From positions 124,001 through 188,000 of the forward strand of contig NZ_CBDDJZ010000001.1 of NCBI RefSeq assembly GCF_965229915.1: DNA of 64,000 nucleotides. The letters run 5' to 3'. This document shows, in pieces, positions 51,628-59,626 of the stretch; position 1 is the stretch's first letter, and every line of letters begins with the position of its first letter. This stretch comes from Marinoscillum sp965229915. Lineage in GTDB: Bacteria; Bacteroidota; Bacteroidia; Cytophagales; Cyclobacteriaceae. The notes below the pieces were generated by a model. That model was not told the origin of the DNA. It saw only the letters and a list, made by a program, of their open reading frames with translations, and searched no databases. The translations under genes and the position numbers were made by a program.

Positions 51628-51680
51628 AAGATCATACACTTTCTCCATCTAATTTCATTTTCTAATTAAACAATTCAGAA

Positions 51681-52253
51681 ATGAAAAAGATTTTAGTCAT
51701 CTGTGGCCATCCTGACAGGAATAGTCTGAACAGTTCCTTAGCCAACATCTATTTCGAATCAGCTCAGATAAAGTTCAATGTGCGCAAATTGCATCTTCGA
51801 GACTTGAAGTTCAATTATAACCTTGAGTTTGGTTACAATCAACGCACTGAATTAGAACCGGACCTTCTCGAGGCACAACAGGACATTAAATGGGCCGATC
51901 ACCTCGTATGGTTTTTCCCGACCTGGTGGGGAAGCTACCCTGCTGTGTTAAAAGCATTTCTCGATAGAGTATTGCTGCCAGGATTTGCATTTAAGTATAG
52001 GGATAACTCCGTGTGGTGGGATAAATTCTTAACCAATAAGACCTCTAGAATCATCTCAACCATGCATACTCCCTACTGGTACTACAGATTGATTTATGGC
52101 AATCCATCCATCAAAGCATTTAAGCGGGTAACTCTCGAATTCTGCGGTGTATCAGATGTTAAAACAACCATTTTTGCAGCTACTCAAAACAAAACTCCAC
52201 CGATCGATCGCTGGAAAAAGAAAGTTGAGCTATTAGGGTATTCAGGACGCTAA
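51681..52253 (+). CDS. Flavodoxin-fold NAD(P)H oxidoreductase
   Basis: A 190-aa protein of the NQO/MdaB type: ILVICGHPDRNSLNSSLA (phosphate-binding loop for FMN or FAD), HLVWFFPTWWGSYPAVLKAFLDRVL and PGFAFKY. Such enzymes do two-electron reduction of quinones or similar acceptors, often against oxidative stress. It is preceded by an FNR-like box and a Crp/Fnr gene, which suggests redox control. A bidirectional terminator follows. Confidence 0.9.
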   Translation: MKKILVICGHPDRNSLNSSLANIYFESAQIKFNVRKLHLRDLKFNYNLEFGYNQRTELEPDLLEAQQDIKWADHLVWFFPTWWGSYPAVLKAFLDRVLLPGFAFKYRDNSVWWDKFLTNKTSRIISTMHTPYWYYRLIYGNPSIKAFKRVTLEFCGVSDVKTTIFAATQNKTPPIDRWKKKVELLGYSGR

Positions 52254-52256
52254 TAA

Positions 52257-52282
52257 AAAAGGTCAGAGCCACCTGACCTTTT
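52257..52282. terminator. Bidirectional terminator
   Basis: AAAAGGTCAG and CTGACCTTTT form a 10-bp stem with T-runs on both strands, between the converging oxidoreductase and ffh genes. Confidence 0.85.
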
Positions 52283-52300
52283 GTTTTTTCTAATGGTGTT

Positions 52301-53620
52301 TTATCTCATGAGATTGGAAAGTGCTTTGGCTCCACCCATCTTGTTCATGGTCTTCATCATCTTGCGCATTTGCTCAAATTGCTTCAGAAGTTGGTTGACT
52401 TGATTGACACTAGTACCACTTCCCTTAGCAATTCGCTGCCTTCTTGACCCATTGATCAAATCAGGATTTTCTCTCTCCTGTTGGGTCATGGATTTGATGA
52501 TTGCCTCTATTGGCTTCAATGAATCATCATCAATATCTATATCCTTTATGGCTTTCCCTACTCCTGGAATCATTCCCATGAGGTCTTTTAGGTTACCCAT
52601 TTTTTTGATCTGCTCCATTTGAGACAAAAAGTCATCAAAACCAAACTGGTTTTTCTTAATCTTTTTATTGATTCTGCGAGCTTCTTCCTGATCAAAATTC
52701 TGCTGAGCTTTCTCCACAAGAGACACCACATCTCCCATACCCAGGATCCTATTGGCCATCCTATCTGGGTGAAACAGATCGATAGCATCCATTTTCTCAC
52801 CAGTACTAATGTATTTGATTGGCTTGGTTACCTCTTTGCGTATTGAAAGCGCCGCACCACCTCTGGTATCACCATCTAGCTTTGTGAGCACCACGCCATT
52901 AAAATCTAGTCGTTCATTGAAAGCAGCAGCTGTGTTGACAGCATCCTGACCCGTCATGGAGTCCACCACAAACAATGTCTCCGACGGATCTATTGCTTTT
53001 TTAATAGCGGCTATCTCCTCCATCATCTTTTCATCAACCGCCAGACGACCTGCAGTATCTATAATCAATGATTTTTTACCCTGCTCTTTTGCATACTTCA
53101 CTGCATTCTTAGCAATTTTCACAGGATCTTTTTGATCTGGCTCGGTGTAAACCTCTACTCCTATTTGCTCACCCAGCACTTTGAGCTGATCAATTGCCGC
53201 AGGACGGTACACATCACATGCTGCGAGCAATACTGTGCGACCTTGTTTCTTTAACAAATTGGCCAGCTTCCCACTGAATGTGGTCTTACCAGACCCCTGA
53301 AGACCTGAGATAAGGATCGTATTCGGATTACCCGTTAAGTCGATTGGTACATTGGTTTCACCCATGAGCAAGGTAAGTTCCTCAGCCACAATTTTAGTAA
53401 GCAACTGACCCGGTGATACTGCAATCAGTACATCACGTCCAAGTGCTTTCTCTTTGATGGAATCAGTCACCTCCTTGGCCACCTTATAGTTCACATCGGC
53501 ATCTATCAGCGCTCGTCTGATTTCCTTTACCGTAGAGGCCACATTGATTTCCGTAATATTACCCTGCCCTTTAAGGGTCTTGAATGCTCTATCTAACTTT
53601 ACACTAAGATTATCAAACAT
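52301..53620 (-). CDS. ffh: Signal recognition particle GTPase Ffh
   Basis: A 439-aa SRP54 with N domain, G domain (GLQGSGKTTFSGKLA, DTAGR, TKLDGDTRGG) and methionine-rich M domain (FLSQMEQIKKMGNLKDLMGMIPG, QFEQMRKMMKTMNKMGG). With 4.5S RNA it directs membrane proteins to the translocon. It is of normal length and stands alone. Confidence 0.97.
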   Translation of the reverse strand: MFDNLSVKLDRAFKTLKGQGNITEINVASTVKEIRRALIDADVNYKVAKEVTDSIKEKALGRDVLIAVSPGQLLTKIVAEELTLLMGETNVPIDLTGNPNTILISGLQGSGKTTFSGKLANLLKKQGRTVLLAACDVYRPAAIDQLKVLGEQIGVEVYTEPDQKDPVKIAKNAVKYAKEQGKKSLIIDTAGRLAVDEKMMEEIAAIKKAIDPSETLFVVDSMTGQDAVNTAAAFNERLDFNGVVLTKLDGDTRGGAALSIRKEVTKPIKYISTGEKMDAIDLFHPDRMANRILGMGDVVSLVEKAQQNFDQEEARRINKKIKKNQFGFDDFLSQMEQIKKMGNLKDLMGMIPGVGKAIKDIDIDDDSLKPIEAIIKSMTQQERENPDLINGSRRQRIAKGSGTSVNQVNQLLKQFEQMRKMMKTMNKMGGAKALSNLMR

Positions 53621-53729
53621 GAACTATCGTTTTATGAGACTGCAAAACTAATAAACTATGCAATTATCGTAACCTAAATCTGCAAATTCAGTATTATACA
53701 TAAAGCAGTACCTTGTAATACATAATAAC

Positions 53730-54197
53730 ATGAAAAAAATAATTCTCTTTACACTTGTAGCGTTTGTTAGCCTCTCATCCTTTTCTCAGAGTAAGGTAAA
53801 ATCAAAAGATATTGAAGATAAAACCTGGAAACTGGTGATTAATATCGATGAAGAATTAGATGAAGCTAAGCGAGAGGCTGAGGAAGAAGATTCATTCCTC
53901 GGTGAAGTGATTGTCAATTCCGTTTCAGGACTGGTTTCTGGAATTATAGATGAATTGGAGATTTACATGGAGTTTAGAGCCAATGGAGAAGTGAAGGTCA
54001 CCGTGGAGGCTTTTGGCGAACGGGAAGTGGAGTATTCGGAATGGTCTATAGATAGTAAAGGGAGACTACATATCTCTGATACGGATCGTTTTCAAACGGA
54101 TGATGACGACTACTGGATGATGGAGGATGGGGTTTTAGTGTCATTTGAAGAAGATGGTGAACTCAATGAGAATGTCTATCTCGTACACATAGAATGA
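53730..54197 (+). CDS. Secreted acidic protein, lipocalin-like guess
   Basis: A 155-aa protein with a signal peptide (about 1-19, SSFSQ). The rest is very acidic and beta-rich, with KTWKLVINID at the start and IYMEFRANGEVKVTVEAFGEREVEYSEWSIDSKGRLHI in the middle, a pattern like small lipocalin-type proteins. No binding residue can be named. I do not recognise the family. A short hairpin (54200-54219) follows without a T-run. Confidence 0.7.
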   Translation: MKKIILFTLVAFVSLSSFSQSKVKSKDIEDKTWKLVINIDEELDEAKREAEEEDSFLGEVIVNSVSGLVSGIIDELEIYMEFRANGEVKVTVEAFGEREVEYSEWSIDSKGRLHISDTDRFQTDDDDYWMMEDGVLVSFEEDGELNENVYLVHIE

Positions 54198-54199
54198 AA

Positions 54200-54219
54200 A
54201 ATACCCTTTTCAGGGTATT
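54200..54219 (+). terminator. Weak hairpin after the acidic protein gene
   Basis: AATACCCT and AGGGTATT form an 8-bp stem around TTTC. No T-run follows, so termination is doubtful. Confidence 0.35.
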
Positions 54220-54229
54220 GACAAATCAA

Positions 54230-54306
54230 CAAATCCTGATTTAATTTGTAAAATCTATTAGTATTTAAGTCAAATATTTATAATTTTACAACGAAATCAG
54301 GATTTG
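54230..54306. repeat. 13-bp perfect inverted repeat around an AT-rich 51-nt segment
   Basis: CAAATCCTGATTT (54230-54242) and AAATCAGGATTTG (54294-54306) are exact reverse complements. The right arm ends 2 nt before the ATG of the small ORF at 54309, so in RNA a stem would bury its start region. The enclosed 51 nt is almost all A/T. It may be a translational switch or, less likely, an invertible promoter. Confidence 0.75.
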
Positions 54307-54308
54307 AT

Positions 54309-54464
54309 ATGAACAACAAAAAAGTCATCAAATTACTTTCGTCACTGACTGCCTATTTTCTACTAATGTTTGGACTTGGCTGTGACCAAAAAATCTTTAG
54401 TGAATTGTTCGAACTACAGAACAATTTGGTATCAACCATCTCTTTCGTACTACCTATTTTATAA
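54309..54464 (+). CDS. 51-aa lipoprotein-like small ORF
   Basis: The ORF encodes MNNKKVIKLLSSLTAYFLL, then GLGCDQKIFSELFELQ and a hydrophobic end. The basic start, hydrophobic core and GLGC suggest a lipoprotein signal, with a mature part of only about 28 residues. It follows the inverted repeat directly and overlaps the convergent MazG-like gene by 11 nt. It may be a real small membrane peptide or a decayed gene; no family is recognised. Confidence 0.45.
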   Translation: MNNKKVIKLLSSLTAYFLLMFGLGCDQKIFSELFELQNNLVSTISFVLPIL

Positions 54465-54936
54465 TTGATTTTAGATCTGCTGGCGAGTAGTTAATGGACT
54501 TTAATGTCTTGTTATCTCCTTTTCTGTAAACCAGATATTTACCATCTTCCTGGACATAGTACGCCTCTGTGTCTTTATTTTCCTGATAGTGCTTCACAGT
54601 TGCTTGGGCCTCTTGTTCCGTGCTACATGCCTTGCTCATATTTGAGCGTTGCACTTCATTAAAAAGCTCCACAAACTTCTCACCAAGACCGAACTCCAGT
54701 ACAGCTCCTGATAGTACATACTGTATATCACACAATGCATCAGCTACCTCCACTAAATCCCTGTCTTCAATTGCTTGCTGCAGTTCCTTTAACTCCTCAG
54801 CGATAAGAGAGACTCTAAGCTCACAGCGATCTGCACCAGGAATCTGAGGATCTTGAAGTACTGGATGCTTAAATGTTCTATGAAATTCAGCTACTTGATT
54901 TAACGAATCGATTTTATCCATTTTTATCTTTTTCAT
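54454..54936 (-). CDS. MazG-like nucleoside triphosphate pyrophosphohydrolase
   Basis: A 160-aa all-alpha NTP-PPase of the MazG/PRA-PH type: SLIAEELKELQQAIED and LVEVADALCDIQYVLSGA supply the EExxE...ExxD magnesium motif. A C-terminal ~60-residue beta-rich end (YYVQEDGKYLVYRKGDNKTLKSIN) is extra. These enzymes clear non-standard nucleotides. The start is either ATG 54936 or ATG 54921; the latter gives the 8-nt overlap (ATGGATAA) with the upstream MetS-like ORF that is frequent in this genome. Confidence 0.87.
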   Translation of the reverse strand: MKKIKMDKIDSLNQVAEFHRTFKHPVLQDPQIPGADRCELRVSLIAEELKELQQAIEDRDLVEVADALCDIQYVLSGAVLEFGLGEKFVELFNEVQRSNMSKACSTEQEAQATVKHYQENKDTEAYYVQEDGKYLVYRKGDNKTLKSINYSPADLKSIIK

Positions 54937-55024
54937 TTCTCATTGCCAACACCATGAAATAGACAAATCCACCCACAACAATGGAAACAATAGCAACCAT
55001 ACTGATTATTGAACCTATCGTCAT
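54914..55024 (-). CDS. 36-aa small subunit of an NSS transporter (MetS-like)
   Basis: The ORF MTIGSIISMVAIVSIVVGG... is one membrane helix followed by a short charged end (RNEKDKNG). It begins 1 nt after the stop of the NSS transporter gene and in the same direction. In characterised MetP/MetS pairs, a tiny one-helix subunit encoded directly after an NSS transporter is required for methionine and alanine uptake; size, topology and position fit that family. It overlaps the next gene. Confidence 0.72.
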   Translation of the reverse strand: MTIGSIISMVAIVSIVVGGFVYFMVLAMRNEKDKNG

Positions 55025-55025
55025 A

Positions 55026-56534
55026 TTAGTTAGTGTTAGCGCAAAACTTATGATACAACCATTTATTTAATAACAAACCTACAACGATTACACTTCCCCA
55101 TTGAGTGACAATGGAGGCATTGCTGTAGACATCCTTCCAATTCCATGCTCCAGTGTCGGTAAACCATGGGTTAGCACTGTACCCCTGGGACATCCACCAG
55201 TAGATTAAGAAAACCGCCATTACTACATTGAAGTAAATGGCGTATTTAAAGTAAGCATTACTTACTTTAAATTCAGAATCAAGATCGATCAAATCAGATT
55301 TGAACTTTATCGGGTCATGCAGGGATGTTGCAATGGCGATGAACATTCCACTGACGATCAACCCTAACCCCCATACCCAATCCTGATTGCTGAAAAAATC
55401 CAGACTGTAGGCACTTGGCAACCCAAACACTGCGAAAACCACTAGCATCAAGGCAAGAATAGTTCCTCGCTTCAAATCAAGGTTTACAATGTTGGTCTTA
55501 AACAATTCCAACATCGGTAAAAAAGAGCTAAATGCCGCCAAAGTGAGCGCTAGAAAGAACACAACGGACATAACAGCCCCACCTGGAATGGTAGCAAATA
55601 GCCTGGGAATGATAGTGAAGGTGAGAGCCTGACTTCCTGACTGAAGGTGATTGATGGCTTCTTGCTCAGTACTGGCCAAAGCAAACACTGCTGGCAGAAT
55701 AGCCACTCCTGCAAGAATTGAAGCAGTATTATTGCCAAAAGCTCCGATGAAGGTATTTAACGTCACATCTTCTTTAGATCTTGAATAAGAGGAGATGGTG
55801 ATCATTAGTCCCCAACCAGCACCTGTGGACCAGGCAGACTGTGAGAGTGCCTCTAACCAGATAGTAGCATTGCTGAAATCATCCCAATTGATGGCGAACA
55901 TGTATTCCACCCCCCTCACTCCGTCTTCCATAGAAAGTGCTGCAATTGCCACGACAATTAAAAGGATAAACAAACTTGGAATTAATACCCTGTTGGCTAC
56001 TTCAAGCCCCTTTTTAACACCCCTACTGACCACAAACACTCCGATGAGTATCACCAAAATGTAAAGTATAACTGTCTGTAGACTTTCGTTGGCAAAGGAA
56101 TCCCATTGCGCATTGAGATAGTTAGGGTCTTCCACTAGTCGATCGGTCAATGACACGTCATTCACGAGTTTGTCGTACAAATTACCTATCGATACTCCCA
56201 AATACTCCAGAGACCAGGCTGTAACAACGGAATAATAAAAGGCAATGCCGAGTGTACAAACGGTAATGAAAAAGCCCATCCAGGTGAGTTTAGGTCCAGC
56301 CAATTGGCCGAAGGAACCGATCACCCCGCTACGGTATTTTTTACCTATTGAAAACTCCGCCAGCAACAATGGAATACTCCAAACAAATAGGAACAAAATC
56401 CAGAGCACTATGAAACTCCCGCCATACTGACCAGCGAGCCGAGGAAACCTCCACAGGTTACCAGCACCTATGGCCATACCCAATGATGCTAGAATAATGC
56501 CCCAACGGTTACTAAACTCTTCTCCTTTGGACAT
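55026..56534 (-). CDS. NSS-family sodium-dependent transporter
   Basis: A 502-aa transporter with eleven to twelve membrane helices and the NSS opening RWGIILASLGMAIGAGNLWRFPRLAGQYGGSFI, whose unwound first helix binds sodium and substrate. Bacterial members carry amino acids such as tryptophan, methionine or alanine. The MetS-like ORF just downstream hints at the MetP subgroup. It lies 3 nt after the OPT transporter gene, so both should share a transcript. Confidence 0.93.
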   Translation of the reverse strand: MSKGEEFSNRWGIILASLGMAIGAGNLWRFPRLAGQYGGSFIVLWILFLFVWSIPLLLAEFSIGKKYRSGVIGSFGQLAGPKLTWMGFFITVCTLGIAFYYSVVTAWSLEYLGVSIGNLYDKLVNDVSLTDRLVEDPNYLNAQWDSFANESLQTVILYILVILIGVFVVSRGVKKGLEVANRVLIPSLFILLIVVAIAALSMEDGVRGVEYMFAINWDDFSNATIWLEALSQSAWSTGAGWGLMITISSYSRSKEDVTLNTFIGAFGNNTASILAGVAILPAVFALASTEQEAINHLQSGSQALTFTIIPRLFATIPGGAVMSVVFFLALTLAAFSSFLPMLELFKTNIVNLDLKRGTILALMLVVFAVFGLPSAYSLDFFSNQDWVWGLGLIVSGMFIAIATSLHDPIKFKSDLIDLDSEFKVSNAYFKYAIYFNVVMAVFLIYWWMSQGYSANPWFTDTGAWNWKDVYSNASIVTQWGSVIVVGLLLNKWLYHKFCANTN

Positions 56535-56537
56535 GTA

Positions 56538-58508
56538 CTATTTCTTTGAAACGTTAACTACAGATCTGTAGAGATAGATTAGAATCAACACCAGTATGGC
56601 AAGTCCAACTAAGCTACCTCCTATTGGTTCATCCACTAAAGACAGGTTGATTTGGAAGGTGGCCAGTAAGGCAATTAAAATACCCATGAGTGCCTCTCCG
56701 GTGATAAGTCCCGATGCGATCAAAAGACCAGAATTTGAAGCGGTATCCTGCTTTTCTTTGGAGATATTATTCTTTCTGAAACTCCTATCAATCAGGTAAG
56801 CGATCACTCCTCCTACGAATATGGATGAATCCAGCTCAAAAGGTAAATACAAACCTACTGCAACTGCAAGAACGGGCATTCGGAAACTGCTACCGATCTT
56901 TTTGAGGTATTGATCTATAGCAATGATCAATACTCCAATCCCAGCACCAATACTGATAATTACCCATGGCAAATTTCCTCCAAAAATGCCTGTCGCAACG
57001 CTCATCATTAATGTGGCTTGTGGTGCAGCGAGCGGGTCGGGATGCTCAACTGTCGGATTGCCAATACCTCTGGATTCTAGCAATAAGTTCAAAACAGGAG
57101 CAATTAATAGCGCTCCGGCGATAACCCCAATCATTTGCATAATCTGCTGGTTTCTAGGTGTAGCACCTAACACATGTCCTGCCTTCAGGTCTTGCATGTT
57201 ATCACCAGCTATGGCTGCCGCACAGCAAACTACCGCGCCAACCAATATTGCACCAGCTGCTCCTCTACTTGGGTCCGAGCTACCCATTAGCAATAGCAGC
57301 AACAGAGCGGTACTTAAGATGGTAGCAATGGTCACACCAGAAATCGGATTGTTGGAACTACCAACAAGTCCAGCCATGTAACCAGCCACTGCTGAAAAAA
57401 GAAACCCTGCTATAACCATCACAAGTGACATGAAGAGCGTGATGGGTACGTCTTTGATAATGGTGATGTAGATAAAGAACACCGGAACAATCAATACGCC
57501 GATCCCAATTAACACCCATGACATTGGGGTATCTAGCTCCGTCCTAAGGGTTTCTGAAACCTTCTGGGCACCTTCTTTAAATGCTTGAACTCCTGATTTG
57601 AAAGCTGTGGAAAGTGCCGACCTCAAACTAAGAAGTGCCCAAAGTCCACCAACCACCATAGCTCCAACACCTAAATACCTCATTTTCGCACTCCAAAGTG
57701 CTCCGCCCATTGCCTCAGCTGTAACTCCATCAATACTTACAAATTTACCAGCAGCGACCAGCTCAGCGGCTACAGCATCGAACCCATTGGCACCTACATA
57801 TACAGGTATGGCGATCCACCAGGTAACAACACCGCCCAGAAATACGAGTGTTGATACATTTAAACCAACGATGTAACCTACCGCAACCAATGCCGGGGAT
57901 AAATTCAGGCTGAAGTAGAGATATAATTTCTGGTTGATAACAGTGGCCTTTTCAAACAATCCATTCCAAAGGCCAAGGGCTTCATAACCCAGTTTGAACA
58001 ATCCACCGATCAAACCTCCATACACCAGGAACTTGACCGACTTCCCGCCAGTCTGACCCGTTTTTAAAACCTCAGCAGTGGCAACACCCTCAGGGAACAT
58101 CAGTTTTTCTTTGACAATTAATGCATTTCTTAATGGGATGGTGAATAAAACACCCAATACCCCACCACAAATCGAAATCAAGGTGGTTTCGACGTAATTG
58201 AATTCCTGCCAATACCCCATAATAACCAATGCTGGAATGGTGAAAATCACACCAGCTGCCAGGGATTCCCCTGCTGAGGCTGCCGTTTGTACCATGTTGT
58301 TTTCCAAAACGTTGGAATTTTTGAAGGCTTTCAAAATAGCCATGGAGATGACAGCAGCGGGGATTGAAGCCGAAACGGTCAAACCAGAAAAAAGGCCAAA
58401 ATAGGCATTGGCTGCCCCCAGTACTACTGATAGTACGGCTCCTAGAATAATTGACCTAAATGTAAGTTCATTGAGACGGGTTTCGGGACTGATGTAGGGT
58501 TTATCCAT
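56538..58508 (-). CDS. OPT-family oligopeptide or metal-chelate transporter
   Basis: A 656-aa protein with about 14-16 membrane helices. The opening ELTFRSIILGAVLSVVLGAANAYFGLFSG is typical of the OPT family, as are the NNMVQTAASAGESLAAGVIF and FPEGVATAEVLKTG segments. Members import small peptides or iron-chelates with protons. Together with the NSS transporter it may form an amino-acid/peptide uptake unit. Confidence 0.93.
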   Translation of the reverse strand: MDKPYISPETRLNELTFRSIILGAVLSVVLGAANAYFGLFSGLTVSASIPAAVISMAILKAFKNSNVLENNMVQTAASAGESLAAGVIFTIPALVIMGYWQEFNYVETTLISICGGVLGVLFTIPLRNALIVKEKLMFPEGVATAEVLKTGQTGGKSVKFLVYGGLIGGLFKLGYEALGLWNGLFEKATVINQKLYLYFSLNLSPALVAVGYIVGLNVSTLVFLGGVVTWWIAIPVYVGANGFDAVAAELVAAGKFVSIDGVTAEAMGGALWSAKMRYLGVGAMVVGGLWALLSLRSALSTAFKSGVQAFKEGAQKVSETLRTELDTPMSWVLIGIGVLIVPVFFIYITIIKDVPITLFMSLVMVIAGFLFSAVAGYMAGLVGSSNNPISGVTIATILSTALLLLLLMGSSDPSRGAAGAILVGAVVCCAAAIAGDNMQDLKAGHVLGATPRNQQIMQMIGVIAGALLIAPVLNLLLESRGIGNPTVEHPDPLAAPQATLMMSVATGIFGGNLPWVIISIGAGIGVLIIAIDQYLKKIGSSFRMPVLAVAVGLYLPFELDSSIFVGGVIAYLIDRSFRKNNISKEKQDTASNSGLLIASGLITGEALMGILIALLATFQINLSLVDEPIGGSLVGLAILVLILIYLYRSVVNVSKK

Positions 58509-58568
58509 AGGTTAGTTTTGTTGTATCATTTGAATTTGGAATCTAACAAAAATGTCAATTAATCGAGT

Positions 58569-58606
58569 AAAAAAAAAGGAGGTACCACAATACATGGCAC
58601 CTCCTT
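58569..58606 (-). terminator. Intrinsic terminator after the DUF4097-type gene
   Basis: On the minus strand AAGGAGGTGCC and GGTACCTCCTT form an 11-bp stem (one G-T) followed by T9. Confidence 0.88.
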
Positions 58607-58653
58607 CGTTTAATTCTTTGCAGATTCTAAATAGTCCGTATTAGCCGCTAGAA

Positions 58654-59577
58654 TCAGTTAGTATATGTCTGATCTCCGCTGGTACTTACGCCAGATATCT
58701 CATACTTTCCTCTTCTGATAACTAAGCGATCTTCTCCATCAATACGCCCAGCTTCCAAGTCACCAGATGTAGCTCTTAGATCAAATCCAACATCTTCCAG
58801 ATCGTTGCGCAACTCCATGTAGATGTTGCCAGAAGTGGACTTGAAGCGACAATCCCCAGAAATGGTAATGTATTCACCTTCTATATTTCCTGAAGTGGAT
58901 CTGGCGCTGATTGCACCCACTACATCATCCAGTTCAGTATCTCCACTGGTAGTTTCTACATTTAGATCGCCCGTCAACCGTACTACCTCTATATCACCAG
59001 ATGTAGCTACCGTTCGTAGATTCCCCTTTATCTCAAAATAATTCTGATCTCCGCTAGTCGAACGCATGGATACATCTCCTACGACATTTCTCATCACCAC
59101 ATCACCAGATGTAGATCGAGCACCAACCTCTGCCTTAATCTCCTTTAGGGCCATATCGCCACTGGTAGAGGATACATCAAGAAAGGAACCTTCGTATCCA
59201 GTCACCTTGATATCTCCTGAGGAATTATCGATCACCAATTCAACTCCAGTAGGCAACTCCAAATCAAGTCTGGCCAGATCAATGTCATTCCAACCCCAAT
59301 TTCTATCTCGCTTACGCTCTACTTTGAAAAGCAGGTCATCACCACTCTTCACCATAGCTATGATGTAATCACCTTCATCACCATCTCCTTTGATAATTCC
59401 GTCAAAAACCAGTCTACTGCCAGGCACTACCTGTACATCACAAAAGGAGCCAATTATCTTCACTGATTTAACATTGGAGTCTTCGTAGTGCTTTTCAGCA
59501 ATGATATTTTGGGAAACAGCAATGGTACTAAGGACCATCGCCTGAAACATAATAAGAGCGTTTAGAAGTGTTTTCAT
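58654..59577 (-). CDS. DUF4097-type beta-solenoid exported protein
   Basis: A 307-aa protein with a signal peptide (about 1-22, AVSQ). From about 110 on, a S/T-S-G-D/N motif recurs about ten times, every 15-25 residues, separated by short beta strands; this is the right-handed beta-helix layout of DUF4097/putative auto-adhesin-like proteins. It probably works in the periplasm or at the surface; function is unknown. It follows the prc gene by 49 bp, possibly co-transcribed. Confidence 0.82.
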   Translation of the reverse strand: MKTLLNALIMFQAMVLSTIAVSQNIIAEKHYEDSNVKSVKIIGSFCDVQVVPGSRLVFDGIIKGDGDEGDYIIAMVKSGDDLLFKVERKRDRNWGWNDIDLARLDLELPTGVELVIDNSSGDIKVTGYEGSFLDVSSTSGDMALKEIKAEVGARSTSGDVVMRNVVGDVSMRSTSGDQNYFEIKGNLRTVATSGDIEVVRLTGDLNVETTSGDTELDDVVGAISARSTSGNIEGEYITISGDCRFKSTSGNIYMELRNDLEDVGFDLRATSGDLEAGRIDGEDRLVIRRGKYEISGVSTSGDQTYTN

Positions 59578-59626
59578 AGTAACTGTTTATTAGATTAGAT
59601 GCCCTCCTTTTCAGAAAGGTTGCATC

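Noticed and set aside
54230..54306. Plain terminator explanation for the 13-bp inverted repeat
   Set aside because: The arms are 51 nt apart with no T-run after the right arm, and the right arm is directly followed by a start codon.
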